Source of the DNA: Lachnospiraceae bacterium
Lineage (GTDB): Bacteria; Bacillota; Clostridia; Lachnospirales; Lachnospiraceae
Assembly (NCBI GenBank): GCA_014804675.1
Contig: JAAUZH010000012.1
Span: 12,524 to 76,523, forward strand
Length of the DNA: 64,000 nucleotides
Reading direction: 5' to 3'
The notes beneath the pieces are model-generated. The model did no database searches and had not been told where the DNA came from. It saw only the letters and a program-made list of their open reading frames with translations. The translations under genes were made by a program, and so were the position numbers. Positions 1 through 7,746 of the stretch are shown here, one piece after another. Every line of letters begins with the position of its first letter. The first letter of the stretch is position 1.

Positions 1-516
1 GGAAGTGAAGAAGGTGGTCTTCACTATGCTGTGATAGTGGAAAAAGATAATTCCATACATAATCCGGTAGTCACTATTGTTCCGTTAACATCTATAAAGC
101 AAGATAAGGATTTGTCTCATTTAAGAAAGGGAGAAGTATTACTGGATAACGAACTGTTTTCAAAATTCAGTGCTAAATTTAATGATACGTTTTACAGCGT
201 CAAAGGGGAACACCAGCGGTTGCAGGACAAACTTCAACAATTCAAAGATACCGAGCACGTTCTACGTTCCTATGCGCTTGAGATAGAGAGTAAACAAAAA
301 ATAATCAACAGTCAGCTTGATCTTCTTGAAAAAATGCGCTTTGAAATATCGAAAATGAAAAATGGAAGCATTGCTCTGGTAAACCAAATTACTACCATAA
401 GCAAAATACGCATTTATGATCCCAAAACCGCCAAAGATATGTTTTCGGGCATTACCTTATCCGATGAAGGGCTTACAAAAATTGACGAGGAAATTATTAA
501 GAGATACACAAAGTAA
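1..516 (+). CDS. PemK/MazF-family toxin, 5' end cut by window edge
   Basis: The frame is open from base 1 and begins with GSEEGGLHYAVIV followed by VVTIVPLTSI, which matches the N-terminal beta-barrel of PemK/MazF endoribonuclease toxins (usually GS..GG.RPAVV and a later V.PLTS). The true start lies upstream of the window, and an internal GTG at 31 is only a fragment start. After about residue 60 a long helical, probably coiled-coil stretch (residues about 65-120) is inserted before the C-terminal strand KIRIYDP. That makes the protein longer than the roughly 110 residues of classic MazF; such long forms occur in clostridia. An antitoxin would be expected upstream and cannot be seen. Family assignment is good; toxicity is inferred. 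Confidence 0.72.
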   Translation, partial: GSEEGGLHYAVIVEKDNSIHNPVVTIVPLTSIKQDKDLSHLRKGEVLLDNELFSKFSAKFNDTFYSVKGEHQRLQDKLQQFKDTEHVLRSYALEIESKQKIINSQLDLLEKMRFEISKMKNGSIALVNQITTISKIRIYDPKTAKDMFSGITLSDEGLTKIDEEIIKRYTK

Positions 517-527
517 GGCATTTTTTG

Positions 528-556
528 TTGACTTCTGAATATACTGAGGTTATAAT
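528..556 (+). promoter_or_regulatory. Near-consensus sigma-A promoter
   Basis: TTGACT (528-533), 17 bases, then TATAAT (551-556). No open reading frame with a ribosome site begins in the next 100 bases, so it probably drives the small RNA that follows. It overlaps the region just downstream of the toxin stop codon. Confidence 0.8.
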
Positions 557-562
557 GAATGT

Positions 563-655
563 GTTAAAACATCGCCGTTTACCGGCAGAATAGAAGACAC
601 AGCCCCATGCGGGCAGCATTCATTTAAGACCTCGTAGTAATACGAGGTCTTTTGT
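563..655 (+). ncRNA. Candidate small structured RNA (about 90 nt)
   Basis: The unit lies between a near-perfect promoter and an intrinsic terminator 70 bases further on, with no start codon plus ribosome site inside. It folds into three consecutive hairpins: GCCG/CGGC (574-586), GCCC/GGGC (602-614) and the terminator stem (626-651). A further inverted pair AATGAATG (554-561) and CATTCATT (618-625) brackets the region. It sits directly after a PemK/MazF toxin gene. RNA antitoxins of type III systems are instead tandem repeats placed upstream of the toxin, so this arrangement differs. The function is unknown; it could be a regulatory or copy-control-type RNA left by a mobile element. Confidence 0.5.
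626..655 (+). terminator. Intrinsic terminator of the small RNA unit
   Basis: Perfect 11-bp stem AAGACCTCGTA / TACGAGGTCTT with a GTAA loop, followed by TTTTG. The stem alone is strong; the U-tract is short. Confidence 0.75.
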
Positions 656-905
656 GTTAGATGAGAAGAAATTTGCATTGGTTTTGTGTCGAATTAGATT
701 ATCGTTTGCTTATCATTGGAAATATAGTTAATCCATATTACATATTCTGCACAGATAAAATTTATCTGTCCTCTTTTTTTGAAATTTTTGTAAGCATTTC
801 AATCAGTCCACCATTTCCCATATGTTTTGTGTTACACTATGCTATATGATTTTGTTTCCCTTAAAAAGTATCAAATCACAATCAAAAGTTGTTCTGGAGA
901 GAAGA
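656..905. other. Intergenic region with a probable terminator hairpin
   Basis: AT-rich, with no supported gene. Bases 751-780 hold the palindrome ACAGATAAAATTTATCTGT followed by CCTCTTTTTTT, a likely weak intrinsic terminator or bidirectional hairpin. A TATGAT (845-850) could be a -10 box for the beta-lactamase gene, but no convincing -35 box accompanies it. Confidence 0.4.
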
Positions 906-1895
906 ATGCGAAAATTAAATATATTATATAAAATTTACAGTTGTGCTTTAATATTTTCACTTTTGACTTTGGCAGGTTGTTCAAGAGAAAGCAATAGTTT
1001 GACTGATAAGCAATCAGTGGAAATGCAGGCACCGGAAGAAATAATACAAAGAGAAAAATCATCCACGGAAGAAATTCCGCAAATAGCGGAAACAACAACA
1101 GACGAAGTCCAAGAAGAAATTATCGAACCGGTTATAGCAGAAGTGGATTGGTCAAATTATTTTGACAAAATAAATGGTGCTGCTGTTATTTATGATCCAA
1201 CTGAGAATTGCTATCAGATATATAATCAGGAATTAGCTCTCACCCGGCGTTCGCCATGTTCTACCTTTAAAATAATTTCTTCTTTGATTGCTCTGGAAAA
1301 TGGAATAATTGAATCGGAGAATTCCACCCGTACATGGAGCGGAGAGATATTCTGGAACGAGGAATGGAATAAAGACATTGATTTTTCTGATGCATTCCAT
1401 GCTTCCTGCGTTTGGTACTTTCGAGAAGTTATTGATGAAATTGGAAAGGATATGATACAGGAGGAATTAAACAGGCTTCAATATGGCAATTGTGACATAT
1501 CTGATTGGGATGGACGATTAAATACAAATAATAACAATCCAGTCTTAACGGGATTTTGGATTGAATCGTCATTGCTCATTTCACCAAAGGAACAAGTGGA
1601 AGTAATGGAACGCATTTTTAGCGATAATACTGCTTATTCTGAAGAAACATTAAACCAGTTAAAACAGGTCATGTTGTTGTCAGAGCAAAATGAAGCAGAT
1701 ATTTTAATTTATGGAAAAACAGGAATGGGCAAGGCTCAAGGTATTGTGGTTGACTCATGGTTTACGGGGTTTGCAGATGCTGCTGACAAGAGAATTTTCT
1801 TTTGCGTGTATTTAGGTGAGACAGACAATAAAGATGTATCCAGTACTAAGGCAAGGGAAATAGCCATTAAAATAGTATCTGATTATTTGAATTGA
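906..1895 (+). CDS. Class D beta-lactamase-like lipoprotein
   Basis: 329-residue serine beta-lactamase / penicillin-recognising protein of the class D (OXA-like) fold. The start at 906 is chosen because GGAGAGAAG precedes it and it opens a lipoprotein signal peptide with lipobox LAGC (Cys25). The class D motifs are in order: S119-T-F-K122 (nucleophile and the lysine that is normally carboxylated), S167-C-V, YGN at 193-195, FW at 217-218 and KTG at 271-273. A glutamate-rich tether (about 30-80) separates the lipid anchor from the domain, so the enzyme should face outward on the membrane. No BlaR1 metalloprotease or BlaI repressor lies beside it, which favours an enzyme over a sensor domain. 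Substrate range cannot be read from sequence. Confidence 0.82.
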   Translation: MRKLNILYKIYSCALIFSLLTLAGCSRESNSLTDKQSVEMQAPEEIIQREKSSTEEIPQIAETTTDEVQEEIIEPVIAEVDWSNYFDKINGAAVIYDPTENCYQIYNQELALTRRSPCSTFKIISSLIALENGIIESENSTRTWSGEIFWNEEWNKDIDFSDAFHASCVWYFREVIDEIGKDMIQEELNRLQYGNCDISDWDGRLNTNNNNPVLTGFWIESSLLISPKEQVEVMERIFSDNTAYSEETLNQLKQVMLLSEQNEADILIYGKTGMGKAQGIVVDSWFTGFADAADKRIFFCVYLGETDNKDVSSTKAREIAIKIVSDYLN

Positions 1896-1963
1896 AAATT
1901 GTCAAATACTTTATGTATTATACTATTTCATAAATTAGGAGGGGCCTGCAGGGGGCGGCATAT

Positions 1964-2293
1964 ATGAAAATCATAAATCTAATGGAAAATACAAAAGGCA
2001 GTAAAGGCTGCCTGTTTGAACATGGGTTGAGCTTTTATATAGAAAGTCATAATCACAATCTACTTATAGATATACTTTGGATGAGATACGGGTAGAGGAA
2101 GGAATGTAAAGTATGCAGCCAGCCTTCTTTTTTCCAGGAGTATAAATATAAGCTGGAAAATCTGTATGCAAATTTCTATACGGCTCGTGGTGGAGAGATT
2201 GCAAGAAAACAGCAGGAAAATGAAAAAGGACTTCCAGAGAAAATATCTTCGGGAGTTTTTTATAAGCAAAACTGGCATGGTAAAAAATACTAG
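1964..2293 (+). pseudogene. Decayed remnant: MBL-fold N-terminus plus unknown tail
   Basis: A good ribosome site (AGGAGGGG) and ATG at 1964 start a peptide of 43 codons, MKIINLMENT... with EHGLSFYIE and LLID, which looks like the first strands of a metallo-beta-lactamase-fold hydrolase. The metal-binding HxHxDH never appears, and the frame stops at 2093-2095. In the same frame a second stretch reads RKECKVCSQ ... YKLENLYANFY ... QNWHGKKY and stops at 2291-2293; it has coding-like composition but no recognised family. I take this as a truncated and rearranged gene remnant. The frame choice for the second part is less certain than for the first. Confidence 0.5.
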
Positions 2294-2373
2294 AATTGGA
2301 TATTTCTAAAATACCAGTAATTTGTATAATAGCTATATAGTAATTATACAGATATGAAAGGTAGGAAATAAAA

Positions 2374-3249
2374 ATGGAGGAAAAAAGATATGAGTTAAAC
2401 AAACAGCTGGCACAAATGCTGAAAGGTGGCGTCATTATGGATGTTACCACTCCGGAACAGGCTAAAATCGCAGAAGAAGCCGGGGCATGTGCCGTAATGG
2501 CATTAGAACGTATCCCGGCAGATATCCGTGCAGCCGGAGGTGTTTCCAGAATGAGCGATCCAAAGATGATAAAAGGAATACAAGATGCAGTTTCTATACC
2601 GGTAATGGCAAAGTGTAGAATTGGGCATTTTGTAGAAGCACAGATATTGGAGGCAATTGAGATAGATTATATTGATGAAAGTGAAGTATTATCTCCGGCA
2701 GATGATATTTATCATATTAATAAGCATGAATTCAAAGTCCCCTTTGTTTGTGGAGCAAGAGATCTTGGAGAGGCACTTCGCAGAATTGGGGAAGGAGCAT
2801 CTATGATTCGTACAAAGGGTGAGCCGGGTACCGGAGATGTAGTCCAGGCGGTACGACATATGAGGGCTATGAATGCAGAAATAAGAAGGGTACAGAATTT
2901 ACGGACGGATGAAATCTTTGAAGCAGCCAAACAACTGCAGGTTCCTGTTGATTTATTACAATATGTACATGAGCATGGCAGGCTTCCGGTGGTGAATTTT
3001 GCAGCAGGTGGCATAGCAACTCCGGCAGATGCCGCACTGATGATGCAGCTGGGAGCAGAAGGAGTATTTGTGGGTTCGGGAATTTTTAAGTCAGGCAATC
3101 CGGCTAAACGTGCAGCTGCTATTGTAAAATCCGTTACTAATTATCAGGATGCCAAGTTAATTGCAGAGCTTTCTGCTGATTTGGGAGAAGCAATGGTTGG
3201 TATTAACGAACAGGAAATCGAACTTTTAATGGCAGAACGGGGAAAGTAG
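2374..3249 (+). CDS. pdxS: Pyridoxal 5'-phosphate synthase, lyase subunit PdxS
   Basis: 291 residues, the normal length. PdxS makes pyridoxal phosphate from ribose 5-phosphate, glyceraldehyde 3-phosphate and ammonia supplied by PdxT, as a 12+12 complex in the cytosol. Visible hallmarks are GGVIMDV (Asp23), VMAKCRIGH with the substrate-binding Lys80, RTKGEPGTG with the second catalytic Lys148, and the phosphate-binding [17 protein letters not shown]. The start is preceded by AGGTAGGA. pdxT follows after one base, so the two are co-translated. A TATAAT lies at 2325-2330, but the -35 region is weak. No MocR-type PdxR regulator is adjacent. Confidence 0.97.
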   Translation: MEEKRYELNKQLAQMLKGGVIMDVTTPEQAKIAEEAGACAVMALERIPADIRAAGGVSRMSDPKMIKGIQDAVSIPVMAKCRIGHFVEAQILEAIEIDYIDESEVLSPADDIYHINKHEFKVPFVCGARDLGEALRRIGEGASMIRTKGEPGTGDVVQAVRHMRAMNAEIRRVQNLRTDEIFEAAKQLQVPVDLLQYVHEHGRLPVVNFAAGGIATPADAALMMQLGAEGVFVGSGIFKSGNPAKRAAAIVKSVTNYQDAKLIAELSADLGEAMVGINEQEIELLMAERGK

Positions 3250-3250
3250 G

Positions 3251-3811
3251 ATGACAATAGGAATTTTGGCTTTACAGGGAGCTTTTGCTGAGCACGGATA
3301 CATTTTGGATAAGCTGGGTGTGGACCATTTTGAAATCCGCCAGAAAAAAGATTTGGAGCGCTCCTTTGACGGGCTGATTCTGCCAGGAGGAGAAAGTACG
3401 GTTATGGGAAAGCTCCTTGATGAATTGGGAATGTTTGAAAGTATCCGTAAAAAGATTCAAGCAGGTATGCCGGTGTTTGGAACCTGTGCAGGGCTTATAC
3501 TTTTGGCAAAGGAAGTAGAAGAAGAGCCATCCTGGCTGGCTACTATGAGCATTCGGGTAAAAAGAAATGCTTATGGAAGACAGCTTGGCAGCTTTTATAC
3601 CCAGCAGGAATTTAAAGGAGTTGGAATAATACCCATGTCCTTTATTAGGGCGCCTTACATAGAAAACGTATATGATGATACAGAAATATTGGCACAGGTA
3701 GATGGAAAAATAGTTGCTGCACGGCAGAAAAATCAGCTGGTGACAGCTTTCCATCCGGAGGTTACCGATAATTTAGAAGTACACCGATATTTTTTGGATA
3801 TAATTGAATAA
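3251..3811 (+). CDS. pdxT: Pyridoxal 5'-phosphate synthase, glutaminase subunit PdxT
   Basis: 186-residue class I glutamine amidotransferase that hydrolyses glutamine and channels ammonia to PdxS. The catalytic triad is visible: Cys79 in GTCAGL and His168/Glu170 in AFHPEV. The glutamine-site loop PGGEST is at about 46-50. The ATG lies one base after the pdxS stop and uses a ribosome site inside the 3' end of pdxS, so stoichiometric translation is likely. A terminator follows, closing a two-gene operon. Confidence 0.97.
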   Translation: MTIGILALQGAFAEHGYILDKLGVDHFEIRQKKDLERSFDGLILPGGESTVMGKLLDELGMFESIRKKIQAGMPVFGTCAGLILLAKEVEEEPSWLATMSIRVKRNAYGRQLGSFYTQQEFKGVGIIPMSFIRAPYIENVYDDTEILAQVDGKIVAARQKNQLVTAFHPEVTDNLEVHRYFLDIIE

Positions 3812-3852
3812 GGACTTTATAAGTAATTTCAAGAACTTATAATAATTGATTC

Positions 3853-3886
3853 AACCATCGCTTTGATTTGAAGTGATGGTTTTTTT
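3853..3886 (+). terminator. Intrinsic terminator of pdxST
   Basis: Stem AACCATCGCTT / AAGTGATGGTT (one G-U style mismatch) followed by seven T residues. Confidence 0.85.
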
Positions 3887-4321
3887 ATATATGAAAATGA
3901 TAAAAACTACAAAGGCAAATTATTAGACCCTCAAAAATGACAAAATATGTAAAAAAACGAACAAAAATAACAATTGACAAACATTGGTGTATTATATATA
4001 ATCTAATCAACTAATTTTAAAGTGTAAATTTAATAAAATAAAAATTTGGTAAAAAATAAGCCTAATATTTTATATTTATTAAAAATAAGTTTGGTATTAA
4101 TTATATATACAATAAATAAAAATATTATTTTGTTCAGTAAATAGTGTTAAATTTTATAAACGTCAGATGAAGCTGATAAGCTTAAGTTATAAATTGGTTA
4201 ATACAGTTAATATATCTGAATTTTCTAAACATAGTTTATGTGATGGTCAATGACAATATTTTCTCAAACGAAGAGAACATTAAAAAAACCAATAAGAATA
4301 CAGAAGATAGGAGGAATAAGT
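3887..4321. other. Very AT-rich intergenic region before the LytTR operon
   Basis: About 435 bases with no supported gene. ACAGTTAAT at 4203-4211 resembles one half-site of the AgrA-type consensus, but I found no clear partner at 21 bp, so autoregulation is only a possibility. The long AT tracts probably contain the promoter of the two-component operon; several -10-like boxes exist and I cannot choose between them. Confidence 0.3.
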
Positions 4322-5035
4322 TTGAAAATATCAATAGCAGTAGTAGATGATGAAATGAGTTTTAGAAAAAATGTAATAAAAAAATTAAAATATGTATTAA
4401 ATAATTTTGCCTTTTCTTTCGAAATAATAGAATTTTCTAATGGAGAAGTATTTCTTAAGGAGAAAAAAAGATATGATATTATTTTTCTTGATATTCAAAT
4501 GCCTAAAATGAATGGATTTAAAACGGCAGAAACATATCGCTTTTATGGGAAAGAAGATATTATTATTTTTTTAACTAATTATGAAAGATTCTGTAAAGAA
4601 GGATATAAAGTAAATGCCTTTAGGTTTTTAGGAAAGCAAGATGAAGAAAAAGTATTTCATGAAGCCGTATCCAGTGCTCTTAATCTGATAAATGGTAAAA
4701 GAAGTTTAAAATTTCATCAGGATACAGGACAAGAAGTTTATTTGAGCTTAAATGAAATCTTTTATATTGAGGCTTGTGGAAGACATATTTTGGTTTATAC
4801 GAATAACAAGGTATTTAAGGTAAAAGAAAAAATATCAGATATTACTTCTTTATTACTTGGCAAAGGTTTTTATTTAGTTCATAGAGCATACTTAGTCAAC
4901 ATGCAAAATGTAATTTCATGCTATAAAAGAACAATAGAAATGAGTAATGGCGACAAAATTTATGTTAGTGAAAAAAGATATACTGAATTTAAAAAATGTT
5001 TATTTGAATATAAATTTGAACGAGGATATAAGTAG
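4322..5035 (+). CDS. LytTR-family response regulator (AgrA/ComE-like)
   Basis: 237 residues: a receiver domain (about 1-120) with acidic pair Asp9/Asp10 and phospho-acceptor Asp57 in FLDIQMPKMNG, then a LytTR DNA-binding domain (about 135-235; YLSLNEIFYIEACGRHI, FYLVHRAYLVN). The start is the TTG at 4322 preceded by AGGAGG at 7 bases. An ATG 72 bases upstream in the same frame would add a non-conserved basic leader and has no ribosome site. The stop codon overlaps the GTG of the sensor kinase by one base. Regulators of this kind bind two direct repeats about 21 bp apart; a matching repeat lies upstream of the pilus operon at 6481-6516. Confidence 0.92.
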   Translation: MKISIAVVDDEMSFRKNVIKKLKYVLNNFAFSFEIIEFSNGEVFLKEKKRYDIIFLDIQMPKMNGFKTAETYRFYGKEDIIIFLTNYERFCKEGYKVNAFRFLGKQDEEKVFHEAVSSALNLINGKRSLKFHQDTGQEVYLSLNEIFYIEACGRHILVYTNNKVFKVKEKISDITSLLLGKGFYLVHRAYLVNMQNVISCYKRTIEMSNGDKIYVSEKRYTEFKKCLFEYKFERGYK

Positions 5036-6348
5036 TGCTTATAACATTAGAACATTTTATAATAGATTTATTATATGTAATTAAAATTCTAATTATTTGT
5101 ATTGGTGTTATTAATATGCCATTTAAAAAAAGCAATAAGAGTGTTTTAAGAGCATTTATATTGCTCATCATAAGTTCCACTATAAAATGGTCAATATATG
5201 AAAATCAGGCTTTAAAAAAATGGTTATTATTATTTACCCTTATTTCTATGATCATTTTAATGCAATGTTTATTAATAATAAAAAAAATAAAGGGAACTTT
5301 ATTTTTTTTATTATTGTTTTTTATGAATGAAAATTTGGATAAAGTTATAAATACTATTTTTTTCACTCTTACAGGAAATGATAATTCTTTAACAATAGAA
5401 AAAATAAATATTTATAGTAATATTACATCATTAATTTTTTGGTTTATATTTCTCTTATCTTGTAGAAAAAAAATAAAAGGAAATTATTTATGTATCAGTA
5501 CATTTAAATTAATATATTTATTAATGTACTCTGTCATAAATTTCGTTTTTTTAAAAACTTTACTTATATATCTTAAAAAATTAGATCTTATTACAAAAGA
5601 AAAAATTTTTACTTTTCTGATTATGTGTATTGCACTTGAAATGTATTTACAAATATATTTCTATATATTTGAATGTATAAATTTAGATTTTTATAAAAAT
5701 AAAAATTATATAAATAACAGTCTATTAGCAGCTAATAAAAAACAGATTGAATATTTGCAGGAAAAAGAAGAGGCTACAAGACGTTTTCGGCATGATTTGA
5801 ATAGTCACATTTATACTTTAAAAAGTTTGTGTGAAAAACGAAATTGGAAGTCTATGAACCAGTACATAAGAAGAATAAATCAAGAAAATATAAAGAGAAA
5901 TGATTTTTTACAAACAGGGAATGGTGTAGTAGACGCCATTTGTAATTTATATATGGAAAAAGCACAAAAAGAAAATATATCTATTGTTTTTTCGGGAAAT
6001 ATCCCTAATAGAATTAACATTGAAGATTTTGATTTATGTGTAATTTTTACAAATTTATTGTCCAATGCTATAGAAGCTGTAAGGTTCGGGGATAATAAAG
6101 ATATTTTATTGGAAATCAAATATAATGAAAATAATATTTATATAAGAGAAAAAAATTATTTTACGATACCTATTAAATGTAAAGAAAATAAATTTTTAAC
6201 TATTAAAAAAGATTCGTATTTACATGGATTTGGAATTCAAAATTTAGAAGAAAGTGTTAATAGATATGGAGGATATGTACAGATAGAAACCGAAAATAGA
6301 ATATGGAAAATAAATATTTGCATACCATATGTTTTGTTAGAAAACTAA
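5035..6348 (+). CDS. GHKL sensor histidine kinase (AgrC/ComD-like)
   Basis: 437 residues. Residues 1-215 are six or so membrane segments, followed by a short coiled coil and the dimerisation helix with RHDLNSH (phospho-acceptor His253). The GHKL ATPase domain has N-box LLSNAIEAV (Asn344) and a glycine box HGFGIQNLEES. The missing HisKA signature and the RHD motif place it in the HPK10 class used in peptide sensing. It starts with GTG overlapping the stop of the response regulator. No agrB, agrD or ComC-like peptide gene is visible in the flanks, so its ligand is unknown. Confidence 0.92.
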   Translation: MLITLEHFIIDLLYVIKILIICIGVINMPFKKSNKSVLRAFILLIISSTIKWSIYENQALKKWLLLFTLISMIILMQCLLIIKKIKGTLFFLLLFFMNENLDKVINTIFFTLTGNDNSLTIEKINIYSNITSLIFWFIFLLSCRKKIKGNYLCISTFKLIYLLMYSVINFVFLKTLLIYLKKLDLITKEKIFTFLIMCIALEMYLQIYFYIFECINLDFYKNKNYINNSLLAANKKQIEYLQEKEEATRRFRHDLNSHIYTLKSLCEKRNWKSMNQYIRRINQENIKRNDFLQTGNGVVDAICNLYMEKAQKENISIVFSGNIPNRINIEDFDLCVIFTNLLSNAIEAVRFGDNKDILLEIKYNENNIYIREKNYFTIPIKCKENKFLTIKKDSYLHGFGIQNLEESVNRYGGYVQIETENRIWKINICIPYVLLEN

Positions 6349-6360
6349 TCACAAAAAAAG

Positions 6361-6405
6361 CCATTGTTAAATTAAGTTAAAATTTCTTATTTAGCAATGG
6401 TTTTT
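6361..6405 (+). terminator. Terminator after the two-component operon
   Basis: Ten-base arms CCATTGTTAA and TTAGCAATGG with a 20-base AT-rich loop, followed by TTTTT. It separates the regulatory pair from the pilus operon. Confidence 0.75.
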
Positions 6406-6480
6406 AATTGCCATTTTTATATAAGAGTTTTTCAATAGTCTTTAATTTTTTTATGCTGGATTTAAATTAAGAAATATAAC

Positions 6481-6516
6481 TTGCCGTATTCATGTCGAAA
6501 TTTGCCGTTTTCATGT
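6481..6516 (+). promoter_or_regulatory. Candidate LytTR binding site: two 15-bp direct repeats, 21-bp period
   Basis: TTGCCGTATTCATGT (6481-6495) and TTGCCGTTTTCATGT (6502-6516) differ at one base and are offset by 21 bp, two helical turns. That is the geometry bound by AgrA, ComE and other LytTR regulators. A TATAAAT (6551-6557) 34 bp after the second repeat could be the -10 box. The remaining ~110 bases to the pilus operon are an untranslated leader with no further gene. Confidence 0.65.
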
Positions 6517-6666
6517 AAATATACTTGAAAAAATGAAGAATTTTGTTAATTATAAATATAAACATAAAAGTAAAGTATATCTTTAATTCCGATAAAAATA
6601 GCAATAGAAACGAAAATAAGAGCTGTACTAGAAATAATTTTAAATTATTTTATAAGAGGAAATTTT

Positions 6667-7746
6667 ATGAAAATAAGAACAGTCATATTAGATCATAACA
6701 AGGATTACCTAGGCAGAATATTAACCTTTTTTCAGCAACAATATGGAGACAAATTGGATTTATTTTCTTTCTCAGAAAATTCACTTTTTTATGAATTCTT
6801 TGAAAATAATAAAGTAGATGTCTGTCTGGTAGATTCAGAAATTATTATAGATGAAAGTAAAATTTCCAGTCAATGTGCAATTGTATATTTGGTAGATACA
6901 AGAGAAATTGAAAATTATAAAGGAAGACCTACTATTTTTAAGTATCAAAAAGCATCACAGATATATAAAGAAATTATCAATATTGCTTCAGATAAGATAT
7001 CGAACGTTATTTTCAGGAAGAATGATACTAAGGTTGAAATAGTAGTATTTACATCTGCAAAAGGAGGCGTTGGAGTGACAACTACAGCCCTTGCGTTTTC
7101 TTTTAGTAAAGCTAGAAGTGGGAAAAAAGTGTTTTATTTAAATCTTGAGACCCTGGGAGACACTTCTTTATATCTCAATGGAGAAGGAAATATGACTTTT
7201 AGCGACGTACTTTTTAACATAAAAAGCAGGAAAAGCAATATTTTACTAAAAATGGAAGGTGCAGTAAAAACAGATAGTTCGCTGGTAGATTATTTTGAGT
7301 CAAGCAGGAATCCGTATGATAGATTAGAAATGACAAAAAAAGATCAGGAAATTTTAATTGAAAATATTATTCAAATGAAGGATTATGACTATATTGTCAT
7401 TGATACAAGTTTAATTCTTGATGATGCATTCAGCCAGATTATTATGAATTATGCAACTTCTGTAGTTTTAGTTAGTGATGGGACTATAAATAGTAATTGT
7501 AAATTATCAAAACTTATAAATATTTTTAAAATATGGGAGCAAAAAATAGAGCAGGATATTTTAGGTAGAGCATATTTACTTTATAACCGTTATAGTTCTA
7601 CCTGTGGAAAACAATTAGAAGGATTGCCAATTAAGTTATTAGGTGGAATACAAAAGTTTGAAAAAGCTACAGATAAACAAATCATAAACGAGATTTCTTT
7701 TATGGAAATAATTAAGGATATGGAATTTGGCGGGGAATGGCAATGA
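6667..7746 (+). CDS. tadZ: TadZ/CpaE-like ATPase (Tad locus 1)
   Basis: 359 residues. The N-terminal ~115 residues look like a degenerate receiver domain (VDVCLVDSE), followed by a MinD/ParA-type domain. The deviant Walker motif is AKGGVGVTTT (132-140): the signature Lys132 is present, but the usual P-loop lysine is Val. YDYIVIDTS is the Walker B-like segment. TadZ proteins localise the pilus machine to a pole or site, and atypical P-loops are known in the family. It opens the locus about 150 bases downstream of the direct repeat. Its TGA overlaps the ATG of tadA. Confidence 0.88.
   Translation: MKIRTVILDHNKDYLGRILTFFQQQYGDKLDLFSFSENSLFYEFFENNKVDVCLVDSEIIIDESKISSQCAIVYLVDTREIENYKGRPTIFKYQKASQIYKEIINIASDKISNVIFRKNDTKVEIVVFTSAKGGVGVTTTALAFSFSKARSGKKVFYLNLETLGDTSLYLNGEGNMTFSDVLFNIKSRKSNILLKMEGAVKTDSSLVDYFESSRNPYDRLEMTKKDQEILIENIIQMKDYDYIVIDTSLILDDAFSQIIMNYATSVVLVSDGTINSNCKLSKLINIFKIWEQKIEQDILGRAYLLYNRYSSTCGKQLEGLPIKLLGGIQKFEKATDKQIINEISFMEIIKDMEFGGEWQ

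Noticed and set aside
661..849. 62-codon ORF downstream of the small RNA
   Set aside because: No ribosome site, low-complexity hydrophobic product, crosses a terminator-like hairpin; composition looks non-coding.
2060..2450. Minus-strand ORFs opposite the pseudogene and pdxS start
   Set aside because: Shadow frames of the remnant and of pdxS; no ribosome sites or recognisable domains.
4203..4211. ACAGTTAAT as an AgrA-type autoregulatory site
   Set aside because: A single half-site; no second copy at 21 bp, so kept only as a remark in the intergenic entry.
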